Part shown: one piece after another, positions 18,946 to 29,442 of the stretch
How positions within the stretch are numbered: position 1 is the first letter of the stretch
Layout of the letters: the number at the start of each line of letters is the position of its first letter
Assembly: GCA_003554615.1 (NCBI GenBank)
Contig: PWGX01000008.1
Span: 1 to 56,890 of the forward strand
DNA length: 56,890 bases
Direction: 5' to 3'
DNA from: Syntrophomonadaceae bacterium
GTDB taxonomy: Bacteria > Bacillota > Dethiobacteria > DTU022
Position numbers and translations under genes: made by a program
Notes under the pieces: generated by a model
Told to the model about the DNA's origin: nothing
What the model saw: the letters and a program-made list of their open reading frames with translations, nothing else
The model's database searches: none

Positions 18946-21025
18946 TATTTTTGACCGGTCTGTCTCATTTAAAGACAACGTCCGGTTGCAAAAACTTGTC
19001 CTGGTTGCTGTCCTCTTTTTTACTGTCTACCTGATCCTGGTTGTAGTCAGCATGCCGGCACGCCTGGATATATCGGTTGGCAGGCCCAGCCCCAGGACTA
19101 TTTATGCTCCCCGCGATGCTGAGGATTCATATGCTACTGAGCAGTTGCGCGAGGAGGCAGCCGAAAACGTGCCCGAAGTTTATGACTATGATCCCCTGGC
19201 CCTGGAAGGAGCTCTGGCGGAGATAGATCGATTTTTTGATCAAGTCGTGGAGATTAACGACATGAACGATGAACTGGAAACTGCAGACAAGGTGGAGATG
19301 ATCCAGGACCTCCTGCCCGAGGAAGTGGCGGCCGATACAGCGGCATCCCTGCTCACCAGCGAGGGCAACCTGAGGGATCTGCAGGAACGGTTGAATAATT
19401 CAGTCAGGGAAGTATTTGAAAATGGCATCAAAGAAAACGAAGTTGAGGCAGTCAGAAGAAGGCTTAGCCAGGAAATAGCTCTTTACCCTTCCAGTCCCGG
19501 TTTGAAGAGGGTTGCTGAAATCCTGGTGAACCCCCTGGTTGAGGTCAACCAATTTTATAATGAAGAAGCGACGGAAGAGGCAAGAGAACGAGCCCGTGAA
19601 GAAGTAGAACCGGTTATTATCATGCGCAACACCCTTATTGTCAGCGAAGGCGAGCCGGTTACCGAGCACCAGTATTCCCAGCTGGAAGATCTGGGTCTGA
19701 TCAGGGGGCATAGGGCTGATTACCCCGCCTATATCGGTCTATTTCTGCTTCTTGTGATCGTATTTGTGCTGGTGGGCATTTATATGTCCATTTTTGCCAA
19801 GGAAGTGTTTGTCAGCCCCAGGCTCCTCATGTTGATGGGGATAGTATTTTTGATCACCCTTCTGTTCTGCGTAGCGGCCAACTATTTTTCCGGATACCTG
19901 ATCCCGGTGGCTATCGGGGTGATCCTGATTACAGTAATGTTTGGTTACAAACTGGCCCTGATTATTAACCTGATCCTTGTCCTGACAGTGGGTCTGATTA
20001 CCGGGGGCAACTTTTCATATATGACGGTTGCCCTGACCGGGGGCCTTGTTTCAATATATGCCGTTACCAGGCTGAGCCAGACAAGCGACCTGGCCCGGGC
20101 CGGGTTCTTTGTAGCTGTGACCAATGCCTTTGTTATCATATCCACCTACCTTTTCTTCGGCAATGTCAGCCTGGAATATGACTCTTTGATTAACTTCAGT
20201 TACAGCATGATGGCCGGGATTGGAAGCGGCATATTCTCAGCTGTTGTCGCTATTGGTTTACTGCCGTACCTGGAAAGTTTCTTCGGGGTTACCACGGCCA
20301 TTACTTTGCTGGAATTATCAAACCCCAACCATCCGCTCTTGAAAGAAATGCTTTTAAAAGCACCGGGTACCTATTATCACAGCATGATGGTGTCCAACCT
20401 GGCCGAATCGGCTGCGGAAACAGTTAATGCCGATGCCCTGCTGACCAGGGTGGGTGCCTATTATCATGATATCGGCAAACTTAAAAGACCCTATTTTTTC
20501 TCGGAAAACCAGTTATCGGGCGATAACCCCCATACAAGGCTTACGCCAAATTTGAGTTCCCTGGTGATCAGTTCCCATCCCAAGGACGGGTTGGAGATTG
20601 GCAGGAAACACCGTCTGCCGGAGCCGATTCTCGAGATCGTGGCCCAGCATCATGGCAGCAGCATGGTTTCGTTCTTTTATCAGAAGGCCCTGGAAAGCGG
20701 CACCCAGGAAAAAGTATCTATGGACAAATTCCGCTATGAAGGGCCGAAACCGCAATCCAAGGAAGCGGCAATTGTTATGCTGGCCGACGCCGTCGAAGCG
20801 GGAGTCCGCTCCCTTAATAAGCCTTCCAGCAGCAGGGTGGAAACGATGGTTCGGCGGATGATCAAGGATAAACTTGAAGACGGCCAGCTGGATCAATCCG
20901 ATTTGACCCTGAAAGAACTGGATCAGATCGCAGAATCTTTTATCTATATTATGTCGGGGATTTATCATCAGCGGATAGAGTACCCGGAAAAAACCCTCAA
21001 AGCGGAACTGGAAAGCGGAACCTAA
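18920..21025 (+). CDS. 7TM receptor with HD hydrolase domain (YqfF/PgpH type)
   Basis: Extracytoplasmic N-region, about 7 TM segments, HD domain GTYYHSMMVSNLAESAAE...AYYHDIGKLKRP; YqfF synteny. Confidence 0.93.
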   Translation: MKKKTRLSDIFDRSVSFKDNVRLQKLVLVAVLFFTVYLILVVVSMPARLDISVGRPSPRTIYAPRDAEDSYATEQLREEAAENVPEVYDYDPLALEGALAEIDRFFDQVVEINDMNDELETADKVEMIQDLLPEEVAADTAASLLTSEGNLRDLQERLNNSVREVFENGIKENEVEAVRRRLSQEIALYPSSPGLKRVAEILVNPLVEVNQFYNEEATEEARERAREEVEPVIIMRNTLIVSEGEPVTEHQYSQLEDLGLIRGHRADYPAYIGLFLLLVIVFVLVGIYMSIFAKEVFVSPRLLMLMGIVFLITLLFCVAANYFSGYLIPVAIGVILITVMFGYKLALIINLILVLTVGLITGGNFSYMTVALTGGLVSIYAVTRLSQTSDLARAGFFVAVTNAFVIISTYLFFGNVSLEYDSLINFSYSMMAGIGSGIFSAVVAIGLLPYLESFFGVTTAITLLELSNPNHPLLKEMLLKAPGTYYHSMMVSNLAESAAETVNADALLTRVGAYYHDIGKLKRPYFFSENQLSGDNPHTRLTPNLSSLVISSHPKDGLEIGRKHRLPEPILEIVAQHHGSSMVSFFYQKALESGTQEKVSMDKFRYEGPKPQSKEAAIVMLADAVEAGVRSLNKPSSSRVETMVRRMIKDKLEDGQLDQSDLTLKELDQIAESFIYIMSGIYHQRIEYPEKTLKAELESGT

Positions 21026-21043
21026 GCATGAAGGGAGCGCTGT

Positions 21044-21502
21044 ATGGTAGTGGGCTTATATATTAACTGTCTGAACGAGGATTACAGGTTATCCAAACTC
21101 TTGACTGATGCGTTAACAGCAAACGTTGAGCGAATCTTGGAAGAATATAATCTTTCCGGCGGCGAGGTTGGTTTGATCCTGGTTGATGATCGGTATATAA
21201 GGTCGCTTAATAAACAGTACCGGGATAAAGATGCCCCCACTGATGTACTCTCATTCTCTTTTCTTGAACCTGACAGCGCAGACAGTGCCGGTGATAAGGA
21301 ATTTGCCGTGGGCGATATTTATGTCTCGGTGGACAGGGCCCGCGGGCAGGCACTAGATGCCGGGCACAGCCTGGAAAGAGAAATTATCCTTCTTGCCGTT
21401 CATGGCCTGCTTCATCTTCTTGGATACGATCACGAAGAGGAAGAAGAAAAGCAGCTGATGCAAAATAAAGAGCGAGAAATAATCGAACGATTTGACTTTT
21501 AG
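21044..21502 (+). CDS. ybeY: endoribonuclease YbeY
   Basis: LNKQYRDKDAPTDVLSFSFLE ... LLAVHGLLHLLGYDHEEEEE (HGxLHLxGYDH). Confidence 0.97.
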   Translation: MVVGLYINCLNEDYRLSKLLTDALTANVERILEEYNLSGGEVGLILVDDRYIRSLNKQYRDKDAPTDVLSFSFLEPDSADSAGDKEFAVGDIYVSVDRARGQALDAGHSLEREIILLAVHGLLHLLGYDHEEEEEKQLMQNKEREIIERFDF

Positions 21503-21520
21503 GCAGGCGGTGGGAGCAGG

Positions 21521-21898
21521 ATGCAAAAGGTACTTTTCAGCCTTAAGAATGCCTGTATAGGCCTGAGGCACTGCTTTTGTACCCAGCGCAATATGGTTGT
21601 ACATGCAGTTATCGGCGCCGTTGTGCTTTTAACGGCATTTTACCTGCATATACCGCTTACCGGAATGCTTTTTTTGCTCACAGCAATTATGGCTGTTATG
21701 GTAACAGAAGTGCTTAATACCGCCCTTGAACAGGTGATTGACCTGTTTACTACAGAGCGCAATTACTTTGCCCAAAAAGCAAAAGATCTAGCCGCCGGGG
21801 CCGTCCTGCTCACCTCTTTGTTTGCTGTCGTGGTGGGCCTGTGTATCCTTGGACCGCCCCTGCTGGAGCTGTTCAGGGACTTTTTGCTGCTTTATTAG
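21521..21898 (+). CDS. dgkA: diacylglycerol/undecaprenol kinase
   Basis: FSLKNACIGLRHCFCTQRNMVVH...VMVTEVLNTALEQVIDLFT. Confidence 0.93.
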   Translation: MQKVLFSLKNACIGLRHCFCTQRNMVVHAVIGAVVLLTAFYLHIPLTGMLFLLTAIMAVMVTEVLNTALEQVIDLFTTERNYFAQKAKDLAAGAVLLTSLFAVVVGLCILGPPLLELFRDFLLLY

Positions 21899-21909
21899 GA
21901 GGTGGAATT

Positions 21910-22737
21910 ATGCTAAATGAAAGCCTCCTGGCAACGGCGCGGGCGGCCAGGATCAGGGCTTATGCCCCTTATTCCGGATTTCCGGTCGGCGCCGCCCTGC
22001 TTACTGAAGAAGGCGCGGTTATAACCGGGGCAAATGTTGAAAATTCTTCTTCCGGCATGACTGTTTGCGCTGAAAGGGCAGCTGTCATGGCGGCAGTCCA
22101 TGCCGGTTACCGTTCCTTTAAAAAAATTGCCGTTGTGGCCGATTGTTCGCCGCCTCCTTCTCCCTGTGGGGCCTGCAGGCAGGTTTTATGGGAATTGGCC
22201 GGCCCTGTTGAAGTAATTATGGGGAACCTGGAGAATGAAATATTGACGGAATCGCTGCAGGATTTATACCCCAACCCCTTTGGTTGTGGGAAGTGGATTG
22301 ATAATCCTGTGGATGAGAGTTTGTTTAATTCTGTGGAAGGCTGGCGGATACCGGTATCTTTTCATCCAATCGGTTACGTGGCCAATGATTTTAATGATTC
22401 CGATCATATTCCCGGCAATTACAAAGAGCTGCTGTCCAGGGTTGTCATCGCCCCGGAATTTGAAGAAGGCCTTTACCGGATCGAGGAAGAAGAGAAAATA
22501 AATATCATATCTTACCTGCACCGGGCCCGGGGATATACATTGAAAGGCAGGCGGCCGGGCCGGGGAAACGAAGTTTACGGCGTTTTTGTCTGCCGGGCTC
22601 CTTTAAGGCCCAATTCCATTGCCCAGACCACGGTAGACCTGGTTGACAGGGACAATAATGTTCTGACAGTGAGAGGTGCGGATCTGGCCAACGGGACGCC
22701 GATCCTTGATTTGAAGACGATCATGCCGGGCAATTAA
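21910..22737 (+). CDS. cdd: cytidine deaminase fused to a C-terminal TrmO/TsaA-like (UPF0066) domain
   Basis: N-term CDA motifs YAPYSGFPVGAALL, CAERAAV, PCGACRQVLWE; C-term FHPIGYVANDF...GVFVCRAPLRPNSIAQTTVDLVDRDNNVLTVRGADLANGTPILDLKTIMP matches the TsaA/TrmO signature. One uninterrupted frame. Confidence 0.88.
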   Translation: MLNESLLATARAARIRAYAPYSGFPVGAALLTEEGAVITGANVENSSSGMTVCAERAAVMAAVHAGYRSFKKIAVVADCSPPPSPCGACRQVLWELAGPVEVIMGNLENEILTESLQDLYPNPFGCGKWIDNPVDESLFNSVEGWRIPVSFHPIGYVANDFNDSDHIPGNYKELLSRVVIAPEFEEGLYRIEEEEKINIISYLHRARGYTLKGRRPGRGNEVYGVFVCRAPLRPNSIAQTTVDLVDRDNNVLTVRGADLANGTPILDLKTIMPGN

Positions 22738-22843
22738 ACGGCGGCCTTCACTGCTCTTGCCGATCATCATTGCAGTGGTATAATTATTTCGCGATACCCT
22801 GATCCACGATAGCAGCAGAGAGAAGAAAAGAAGGGTTATAACT

Positions 22844-23731
22844 ATGCACCGTTCGGGTTTTGTGGCCTTGATTGGCCGGCCTAATGTCGGAAAATCGACC
22901 TTGCTCAATGCCCTGGTCAAAGAGAAAGTGGCTATTATATCTGAACGCCCCCAGACCACGAGGAATCAAATCAGGGCGGTATTGACCAGGCCTGAAGATC
23001 AACTGATCTTTATAGATACGCCCGGCCTGCACAAACCGAAGCATAAGCTTGGCTCGGCGATGGTCCAAAAAGCTCGCAATACAATCCACGAGGTGGATCT
23101 GATTTACTTTATTGTTGAAGCCCATTATCCACCGGGCGGGGGAGACCATTACATAGCTGAGATCCTGCAAAATTCTGTCACCCCTGTATTTTTAATCATG
23201 AACAAAACTGACCTTGCAGCGCCGGAAAAGCTCGATACCCACAGGGATCTATATCAGAGGCTGTGTCCTTTCACAGAGCATTTTTCCGTTTCTGCCCTTC
23301 AAGGTCATAATTTGGCGTATTTGGTGGAAACCACCGCTTCGTATTTTCCGGAAGGGCCGCAATACTATCCTCCGGATATGGTTACCGATCAACCGGAACG
23401 CTTTATTGCCGCGGAAATTATCCGGGAAAAGCTTATTACCCTGACCAGGCAGGAAATCCCCTTTTCCGTAGCAGTGGTCATCGAAGAAATGAAGCCCAGG
23501 GAAGATGGCGAATTACTTGACATTTGGGCGGAAATATACGTGGAAAGGAAATCCCAGGTAGGAATAATTGTTGGTAAAGGCGGGGCCATGCTAAAGGAGG
23601 CCGGAACCAGGGCCAGGCAGGAACTGGAGGCCCTGTTCGGACAGCATATTTTTCTTGACCTGAGGGTTAAAGTGAAGCGAGAATGGCGCAATCGCGATGA
23701 GGAATTGCGCCGCCTGGGTTACAGCGACTAA
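22844..23731 (+). CDS. era: GTPase Era
   Basis: GRPNVGKSTLLNALVKEKVAIISERPQTTRNQIR...DTPGLHKP...NKTD; KH domain GIIVGKGGAMLKEAGTRAR. Confidence 0.98.
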   Translation: MHRSGFVALIGRPNVGKSTLLNALVKEKVAIISERPQTTRNQIRAVLTRPEDQLIFIDTPGLHKPKHKLGSAMVQKARNTIHEVDLIYFIVEAHYPPGGGDHYIAEILQNSVTPVFLIMNKTDLAAPEKLDTHRDLYQRLCPFTEHFSVSALQGHNLAYLVETTASYFPEGPQYYPPDMVTDQPERFIAAEIIREKLITLTRQEIPFSVAVVIEEMKPREDGELLDIWAEIYVERKSQVGIIVGKGGAMLKEAGTRARQELEALFGQHIFLDLRVKVKREWRNRDEELRRLGYSD

Positions 23732-23750
23732 AAAGGACTGGGGAGAAAAA

Positions 23751-24482
23751 ATGGCCGGCCGAATATTTAAAGATGAAGGCCTTGTGCTGCGGACCCGGAT
23801 CCTCGGTGAAGCGGACCGCCTGGTCACCCTGCTGACCTGCGGAGGAGGGAAGTTTGAAGCCGTGGCCCGGGGCGCCCGTAAAATGAAAAGCAAACTGGCG
23901 GCCGGGATTGACCTTTTTACCCGCGGTGAATACACTTTTCACCGGGGCAAAACATGGCCGATTGTTACGGGACAGTTTCCCCTGGAACGATTTTTATGGT
24001 TCAGGGAAGACCCGGAGCTTTATCCTTACGGCCTTTACCTGGCCGAACTGACTGACCGCCTTGTCGCTGGAGAAGAACCGTCCCCGGAGCTTTACCGGCT
24101 GCTGCTCGAAGGATGGCGCCTTTTGGGCAAAAATTGTGATCGGGTGCTGGTTTTAAGAGCTTTTGAGCTTAAATTTGCCCATTACCTGGGATACAGTCCC
24201 GGCTTGCATTATTGTGCGGGATGCGGTTCCTCAGATACCGGCGGTTTTAGTCCAAGGGAAGGCAGCCTGTTATGCTTAGAGTGCCGTCCCGCTGATTATA
24301 TCAACCTGGACAGCGGCACGATTGCCCTGGCCCGGCGCTTGCTGGAAACCCCGCTGCAGCAGGTGGCCATGATCAGGCCGAGCGGCCGGCAAAAGGAAGA
24401 ACTGGCCCGGATGAATAACAGTTTTTTTGCGTATCATCTTGATCTGGGTGAATTAAAATCGAAGCGGCTGTTGAAGGAGTAA
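23751..24482 (+). CDS. recO: DNA repair protein RecO
   Basis: MAGRIFKDEGLVLRTRILGEADRLVTLLT...LARGARKMKSKLAAGIDLFTRGEY; Cys4 zinc CAGC...CLEC. Confidence 0.95.
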   Translation: MAGRIFKDEGLVLRTRILGEADRLVTLLTCGGGKFEAVARGARKMKSKLAAGIDLFTRGEYTFHRGKTWPIVTGQFPLERFLWFREDPELYPYGLYLAELTDRLVAGEEPSPELYRLLLEGWRLLGKNCDRVLVLRAFELKFAHYLGYSPGLHYCAGCGSSDTGGFSPREGSLLCLECRPADYINLDSGTIALARRLLETPLQQVAMIRPSGRQKEELARMNNSFFAYHLDLGELKSKRLLKE

Positions 24483-24559
24483 TTTTAGCGGCTGATAGGT
24501 AAAGACCTGCTGAAGAGCCGGCAGCAAAGGCTCTCGCCGGATAAAGGGGGATAACAGGA

Positions 24560-25027
24560 ATGAAAGTCGGAATAATAATTTACTCACAGACCGGGCACAC
24601 CAGGGAAGTCGCCGGCCTGCTGCAGCAAAATCTTGCAGAAAAAGGACACCAGGCCAGTATCGAAGAGATTACTATTAACGGTAAAACGCCCGCCCAACCG
24701 GGGCAGTTCGAGTTTTTGACCAAACCTGATCCGGTTCAGTATGATGCTGTGATCTTTGGCTCTCCGGTTCAAGCATTTAACCTCAACCCGGTCATGAGGG
24801 CCTACCTGGATCAGCTGCCATCGCTGCGCGGCAAAGAAGCGGCCTGCTTTATAACCAAGCAGCTTCCCGTAAAGTGGAGCGGCGGGACCCAGGCTGTTGG
24901 TAAAATCAAGTCCGCCTGCGAAGCGAAAGGGGCGATGGTTAAAGGTGCGGAAATTGTCTTTTGGACAGAAGGCAAACGCACCGAAAGCATTAATAAAGCC
25001 GTTGAAACCCTGGGCGGGTTATTTTAA
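24560..25027 (+). CDS. flavodoxin family protein
   Basis: MKVGIIIYSQTGHTREVAGLLQQNL (phosphate-binding loop) ... DAVIFGSPVQAF. Confidence 0.85.
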   Translation: MKVGIIIYSQTGHTREVAGLLQQNLAEKGHQASIEEITINGKTPAQPGQFEFLTKPDPVQYDAVIFGSPVQAFNLNPVMRAYLDQLPSLRGKEAACFITKQLPVKWSGGTQAVGKIKSACEAKGAMVKGAEIVFWTEGKRTESINKAVETLGGLF

Positions 25028-25123
25028 TCCGGATTATTCACAATCTGCCTGTTCATTTTTTAGTCATTATATATTATTCGGGATGCAGCGCTGTTCATGA
25101 TTAATTGGCAGGGCAAATATGAC

Positions 25124-25152
25124 TTGACAATGATGTGGCCAGTTGTTAGTAT
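25124..25152 (+). promoter_or_regulatory. putative SigA promoter for the T-box glyQS transcript
   Basis: TTGACA 25124-25129, 17-nt spacer, TAGTAT 25147-25152. Confidence 0.6.
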
Positions 25153-25174
25153 CTTTATAATCAAATAGGTATTT

Positions 25175-25387
25175 GGCAAAGATGGAAAGAAGTAACCGGA
25201 TCAATCCTTTTTAGCAGCGAGTCGGAGTTGGTGGGAGACCGGCAGGAAATTCGGTGAATGGCGTTCCTGAGCCAATCCCCAATTAAGCGGGTCGTGTCTT
25301 GATGGAAGCACGGCCAAGTAGGGTGGAACCGCGGGAACATCTCCCGTCCCTATGGCTTTTGAAAGCCACAGGGTGGGAGATTTTTAT
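25175..25387 (+). promoter_or_regulatory. T-box leader, glycine specific
   Basis: Conserved T-box agtagggtggaaccgcggg at 25317-25335; terminator ctcccgtccct..agggtgggag-attttt; specifier-loop context gaatGGCgttcctgag gives Gly codon GGC at 25260-25262, matching downstream glyQS. Confidence 0.92.
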
Positions 25388-25389
25388 AT

Positions 25390-25431
25390 GCTGTAAGCAT
25401 GCTCAAAGTAGCTGTAAGCATGCTCAAAGTA
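25390..25431 (+). repeat. exact 21-bp tandem duplication between the T-box terminator and the glyQ RBS
   Basis: gctgtaagcatgctcaaagta x2 (25390-25410, 25411-25431). Confidence 0.95.
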
Positions 25432-25446
25432 AAGGAGGAATTTTTT

Positions 25447-26328
25447 TTGGACTTACAGACACTGATGATCAAATTCCAGGATTACTGGGCCTCACGCGGT
25501 TGCCTGATCTGGCAGCCCTATGATGTCGAAAAAGGGGCGGGAACCATGAACCCGGCAACTTTTTTAAAATCGCTGGGGCCTGAGCCGTGGTCGGTAGCTT
25601 ACGTGGAACCGTCCAGGAGGCCTGCGGACGGCCGGTACGGCGAAAACCCGAACCGCCTCTATCAGCACCTGCAGTACCAGGTCATAATTAAGCCCACGCC
25701 GGCGGATATCCAACAGCAGTACCTGGACAGCCTGGCCTACCTGGGTCTTGACCCGTTGGAGCATGATATCCGTTTTGTAGAAGACAACTGGGAAGCCCCG
25801 ACCCTCGGGGCCTGGGGCCTGGGCTGGGAAGTATGGCTGGACGGTATGGAAATTACCCAGTTTACATATTTTCAGCAAGTAGGCGGCTATGATGTGGAAG
25901 AAGTCCCGGTAGAGCTGACCTACGGGCTGGAAAGGATCGCCATGTACCTGCAGGATCGCGATAACGTTTTTGATCTGATCTGGACCGGGAACATTACCTA
26001 CGGCGAAGTATATAAAAGAGTGGAGTGGGAGCAATCCAGTTACAGTTTTGATTATGCTGACCGGGAGCTTTTATTTAAGCTGTTTGGGTTGTACGAAACC
26101 GAGGCCAAGCGGCTGCTGGAATTGAACCTGGTCTACCCGGCTTATGATTATATTTTGAAGTGTTCGCATACTTTCAACAACCTTGATGCCAGGGGGGCGA
26201 TCAGCGTTACTGAAAGAGCCGCCTATATTGGCCGGGTCCGGACCCTGGCCAGGCTTTGTGCCGAATGTTACCTGGAGCAGCGTGAAGCTGCCGGATACCC
26301 GTTAATGGCTGGAGGTGGAGTTAAGTGA
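25447..26328 (+). CDS. glyQ: glycyl-tRNA synthetase alpha subunit
   Basis: [49 protein letters not shown] aaaggagg 25431-25438 favours TTG start 25447 over the track start 25399. Confidence 0.97.
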   Translation: MDLQTLMIKFQDYWASRGCLIWQPYDVEKGAGTMNPATFLKSLGPEPWSVAYVEPSRRPADGRYGENPNRLYQHLQYQVIIKPTPADIQQQYLDSLAYLGLDPLEHDIRFVEDNWEAPTLGAWGLGWEVWLDGMEITQFTYFQQVGGYDVEEVPVELTYGLERIAMYLQDRDNVFDLIWTGNITYGEVYKRVEWEQSSYSFDYADRELLFKLFGLYETEAKRLLELNLVYPAYDYILKCSHTFNNLDARGAISVTERAAYIGRVRTLARLCAECYLEQREAAGYPLMAGGGVK

Positions 26329-28403
26329 CAGTAAACAGAGATTTTTTAATGGAGATCGGATGCGAGGAGATTCCGTCCCGGTTCTTGCCGGGGGCCATGG
26401 AACAGCTGGAACAGGGCGCCGCTTCCCTCCTGGAAGAAAAAAGGCTCGGGTACGGAAAAATTGAAACTTTTGCCACTCCCCGCCGCCTGGTTGTGTTGAT
26501 CAAAGATCTGGATTCTGAGCAGGCTGACCTGGTGGAAAAGATCAAGGGTCCTCCCGTGGACAAGGCCTATGATGAAAAGGGCGAACCAACCAGGGCCCTG
26601 CACGGGTTTGTTAAGAACCAGGATATTACCATGGAACAGGTGGAAGAAGAAGTAATTAAAAATGCCCCGTACGTGATGGCCCGTAAAGAGACCCCGGGCC
26701 GGCCGGCCGAAGAGCTTCTTCCGGAACTGATGCCGCAGTTAATAAAGAAACTGTCTTTCCCGAGACCCATGTACTGGCAGAGCAAAGATGTCCGCTTTGC
26801 ACGCCCGATCCGCTGGCTCCTGGCCCTTTACGGCGATAAGCCGGTCCGATTTAGGTTTGCCGGCTTGAAAGCGGATAATAAAACCTACGGTCATCGTTTT
26901 CTGGCTCCGGGCCCATTTGAAATAAGCAATGTGGAAAACTTTTTTGAATGCCTGGAGGAAAACTATATCGTCCTGGACCATAACCGCCGCCGGGATATGA
27001 TCCTGGAACAGCTTAAGGAAAAAGCTGAAGAAATTGGCGGGGTGGCCCTGGTTGACGACGATCTCCTTGAAGAGGTTACTTACCTGGTCGAATACCCTGT
27101 TGCCGTCGATGGTTGGTTTGACGAAGCCTACCTGGACCTTCCTCAGGAAGTGCCCATTACTTCCATGCAGAACCATCAACGTTATTTTCCAATTGTTGAG
27201 AAAGAGAGCGGACGGCTGCTCCCTTATTTTATCGGGATCAGCAATAACCGGTTTAATCCTAATATCCGAAAAGGCTATGCCAAGGTCCTACAGGCCCGCC
27301 TTGCCGACGGGCGGTTCTTCTTTAACGAAGATCGCAAAGAACCGCTGGAAAATTACGTGGAACAGTTGAAAAGCGTGATTTTCCTGGAGTCACTGGGTAA
27401 TCTGGACCAAAAAAGGGCCCGCCTGGTCGACCTGGCCGGCAAGCTGGGAGACGAGCTTAATTTACCGGCGGAAAGGATTGAAAAAACGCAGCGTATTGCC
27501 CACCTTTGCAAGGCCGACCTGGTTACCAGCATGGTCAAGGAGTTTACTGAACTCCAGGGGGTGATGGGCCGAGAATACGCCAGGCTCAGCGGTGAACCGG
27601 AAGAGGTGGCTGTGGGGATATACGAACACTATCTCCCCCGTTACCCGGGAGATGAGCTTCCCTCTTATACCGAATCAGCCCTTGTTTCCCTGGCTGATCG
27701 GCTTGATACCCTGGCCGGATGTTTTGCGATCGGGATTCAGCCCACCGGTTCCCAGGATCCATATGGGCTGCGCAGGCAGGCCCAGGGAGCGGTCAATATC
27801 CTCTTAAACCTGGAACTGGATTTAGCGCTAAACAGTTATATTGGCCACGCCCTCGACGTCCTTTCCGGTGCACTCGAATTAGATTCTGAAAAAAAGCAGC
27901 AGGTTAAACAAAACCTGCAGGATTTTCTGTTCCAGAGGATCCGCTTTGCTTTCCAGGAACGGGGTATAGCTAATGATGTTATCGAGGCTGTCCTGACAGT
28001 GCCTCTTAATACTGTCACTGAGTTATTCAACAGGGCTGCGGTACTGGATCAGCAGCAGCAAGGGCCGCTTTTGAATGATGTAATTGCAGCTTACAACCGG
28101 GTTGCCAACCTGGCCAGGAATGCACCGGGCAGCGAGCCGGATCCCTCCTTACTCGAAGAAGCGGCGGAAAAAGAACTGTATCAGCAGTGGCGGGAAGCCG
28201 AAACCAAATTTAACGGTGCTACCGGTCCTGTTGATAAACTGACAGTCTTGAGAGATTTGAAAAAACCGATTGACAGTTTTTTTGATCATGTGATGGTCAG
28301 GGTTGATAATGAAAAGTTGCGCTCCAACCGCTTAAACCTTCTGTCCGGGGTAACAAAATTGTTTAAACGGCTGGCTGACTTTTCAAAAATGCAAGCTCCT
28401 TAA
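26325..28403 (+). CDS. glyS: glycyl-tRNA synthetase beta subunit
   Basis: [22 protein letters not shown]...; overlaps the glyQ stop (GTG start). Confidence 0.98.
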   Translation: MTVNRDFLMEIGCEEIPSRFLPGAMEQLEQGAASLLEEKRLGYGKIETFATPRRLVVLIKDLDSEQADLVEKIKGPPVDKAYDEKGEPTRALHGFVKNQDITMEQVEEEVIKNAPYVMARKETPGRPAEELLPELMPQLIKKLSFPRPMYWQSKDVRFARPIRWLLALYGDKPVRFRFAGLKADNKTYGHRFLAPGPFEISNVENFFECLEENYIVLDHNRRRDMILEQLKEKAEEIGGVALVDDDLLEEVTYLVEYPVAVDGWFDEAYLDLPQEVPITSMQNHQRYFPIVEKESGRLLPYFIGISNNRFNPNIRKGYAKVLQARLADGRFFFNEDRKEPLENYVEQLKSVIFLESLGNLDQKRARLVDLAGKLGDELNLPAERIEKTQRIAHLCKADLVTSMVKEFTELQGVMGREYARLSGEPEEVAVGIYEHYLPRYPGDELPSYTESALVSLADRLDTLAGCFAIGIQPTGSQDPYGLRRQAQGAVNILLNLELDLALNSYIGHALDVLSGALELDSEKKQQVKQNLQDFLFQRIRFAFQERGIANDVIEAVLTVPLNTVTELFNRAAVLDQQQQGPLLNDVIAAYNRVANLARNAPGSEPDPSLLEEAAEKELYQQWREAETKFNGATGPVDKLTVLRDLKKPIDSFFDHVMVRVDNEKLRSNRLNLLSGVTKLFKRLADFSKMQAP

Positions 28404-28614
28404 AATAACCGGGTTTTAAGCAGGAACAGGACTGATCTGTATAGTATATTAAGATACAATAAGAAAATAATTGTACCTGTTTGGTATTCGGGAGCCGGGT
28501 TTTCGTGTTCAGGGGTGATAATCACTGAGGCTCCCGTATACTTAACCCAAAAATGGCGGACCTGTTTTTATTCCGGCGATAGTCCTGTTTAAGGTCCAGA
28601 AGAGGGGTTTATGA

Positions 28615-29442
28615 ATGGAATATTCCGGGGAAAAACCGGTAGTATATATAGTATCAGATTCTGTCGGCGAGACGGCTGAATTTGTGGTAAAAGCTGTGGC
28701 CAGCCAGTTTGATTCCGGCGAGATTGAAATGCGCCGGGTTCCTTTTGTTGAAACGAGGGAACAGATTGAAAAAGTTTTTAAGGAAGCAAAAACCTGCAAT
28801 GCTATCATTGCCTATACGATTGTGATCCCCGACCTGCGGCAGATGATTGCTGAAGAAGCCCCCAAACACTCTGTCCTCACCGCCGATATCCTCGGCTCGC
28901 TGATGGGCGCTTTTGCCCGCGCTACCTGTAAAGAACCGCACTTTGAAGCCGGCCGGCTTCGGCAGCTTGATGAGGAATATTTTCGCCGGGTGGCGGCGAT
29001 CGAATTCGCCGTAAAACATGATGACGGCAAAGACCCTCGCGGCCTCCTGGAAGCTGATGTAGTCCTGATCGGCGTTTCCCGCACTTCAAAAACGCCCCTC
29101 AGCATGTACCTTGCTCACCAGGGAATCAAGGTGGCCAACCTGCCGTTGGTTCCTGAGGTGGAACCACCTGAAGAATTGTTCTGGTTCCCGCCGCAGAAAA
29201 TTATGGGTTTGATCATAACCCCCCGCCACCTTCAACAAATCAGGAAGGAGCGCCTCAAGGCGCTGGGCCTTGATGAACACGCTGATTATGGGGCCGTAGG
29301 AAGGATCGAGGAAGAACTCGTTTATGCCCGAAGGCTCATGAAAAAAATTGGCTGTACTATTTTTGAGGTATCCGATAAAGCTGTGGAAGAGGTGGCTAAT
29401 CGGATTATCCGGATGCTCGAAGAAAGAGGAGGCGAAAGTTGA
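28615..29442 (+). CDS. pyruvate, phosphate dikinase regulatory protein (DUF299 kinase/phosphotransferase)
   Basis: VYIVSDSVGETAEFVVKAVASQF...DVVLIGVSRTSKTPLSMYLAHQGIKVANLPLVPE; precedes ppdK. Confidence 0.95.
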   Translation: MEYSGEKPVVYIVSDSVGETAEFVVKAVASQFDSGEIEMRRVPFVETREQIEKVFKEAKTCNAIIAYTIVIPDLRQMIAEEAPKHSVLTADILGSLMGAFARATCKEPHFEAGRLRQLDEEYFRRVAAIEFAVKHDDGKDPRGLLEADVVLIGVSRTSKTPLSMYLAHQGIKVANLPLVPEVEPPEELFWFPPQKIMGLIITPRHLQQIRKERLKALGLDEHADYGAVGRIEEELVYARRLMKKIGCTIFEVSDKAVEEVANRIIRMLEERGGES

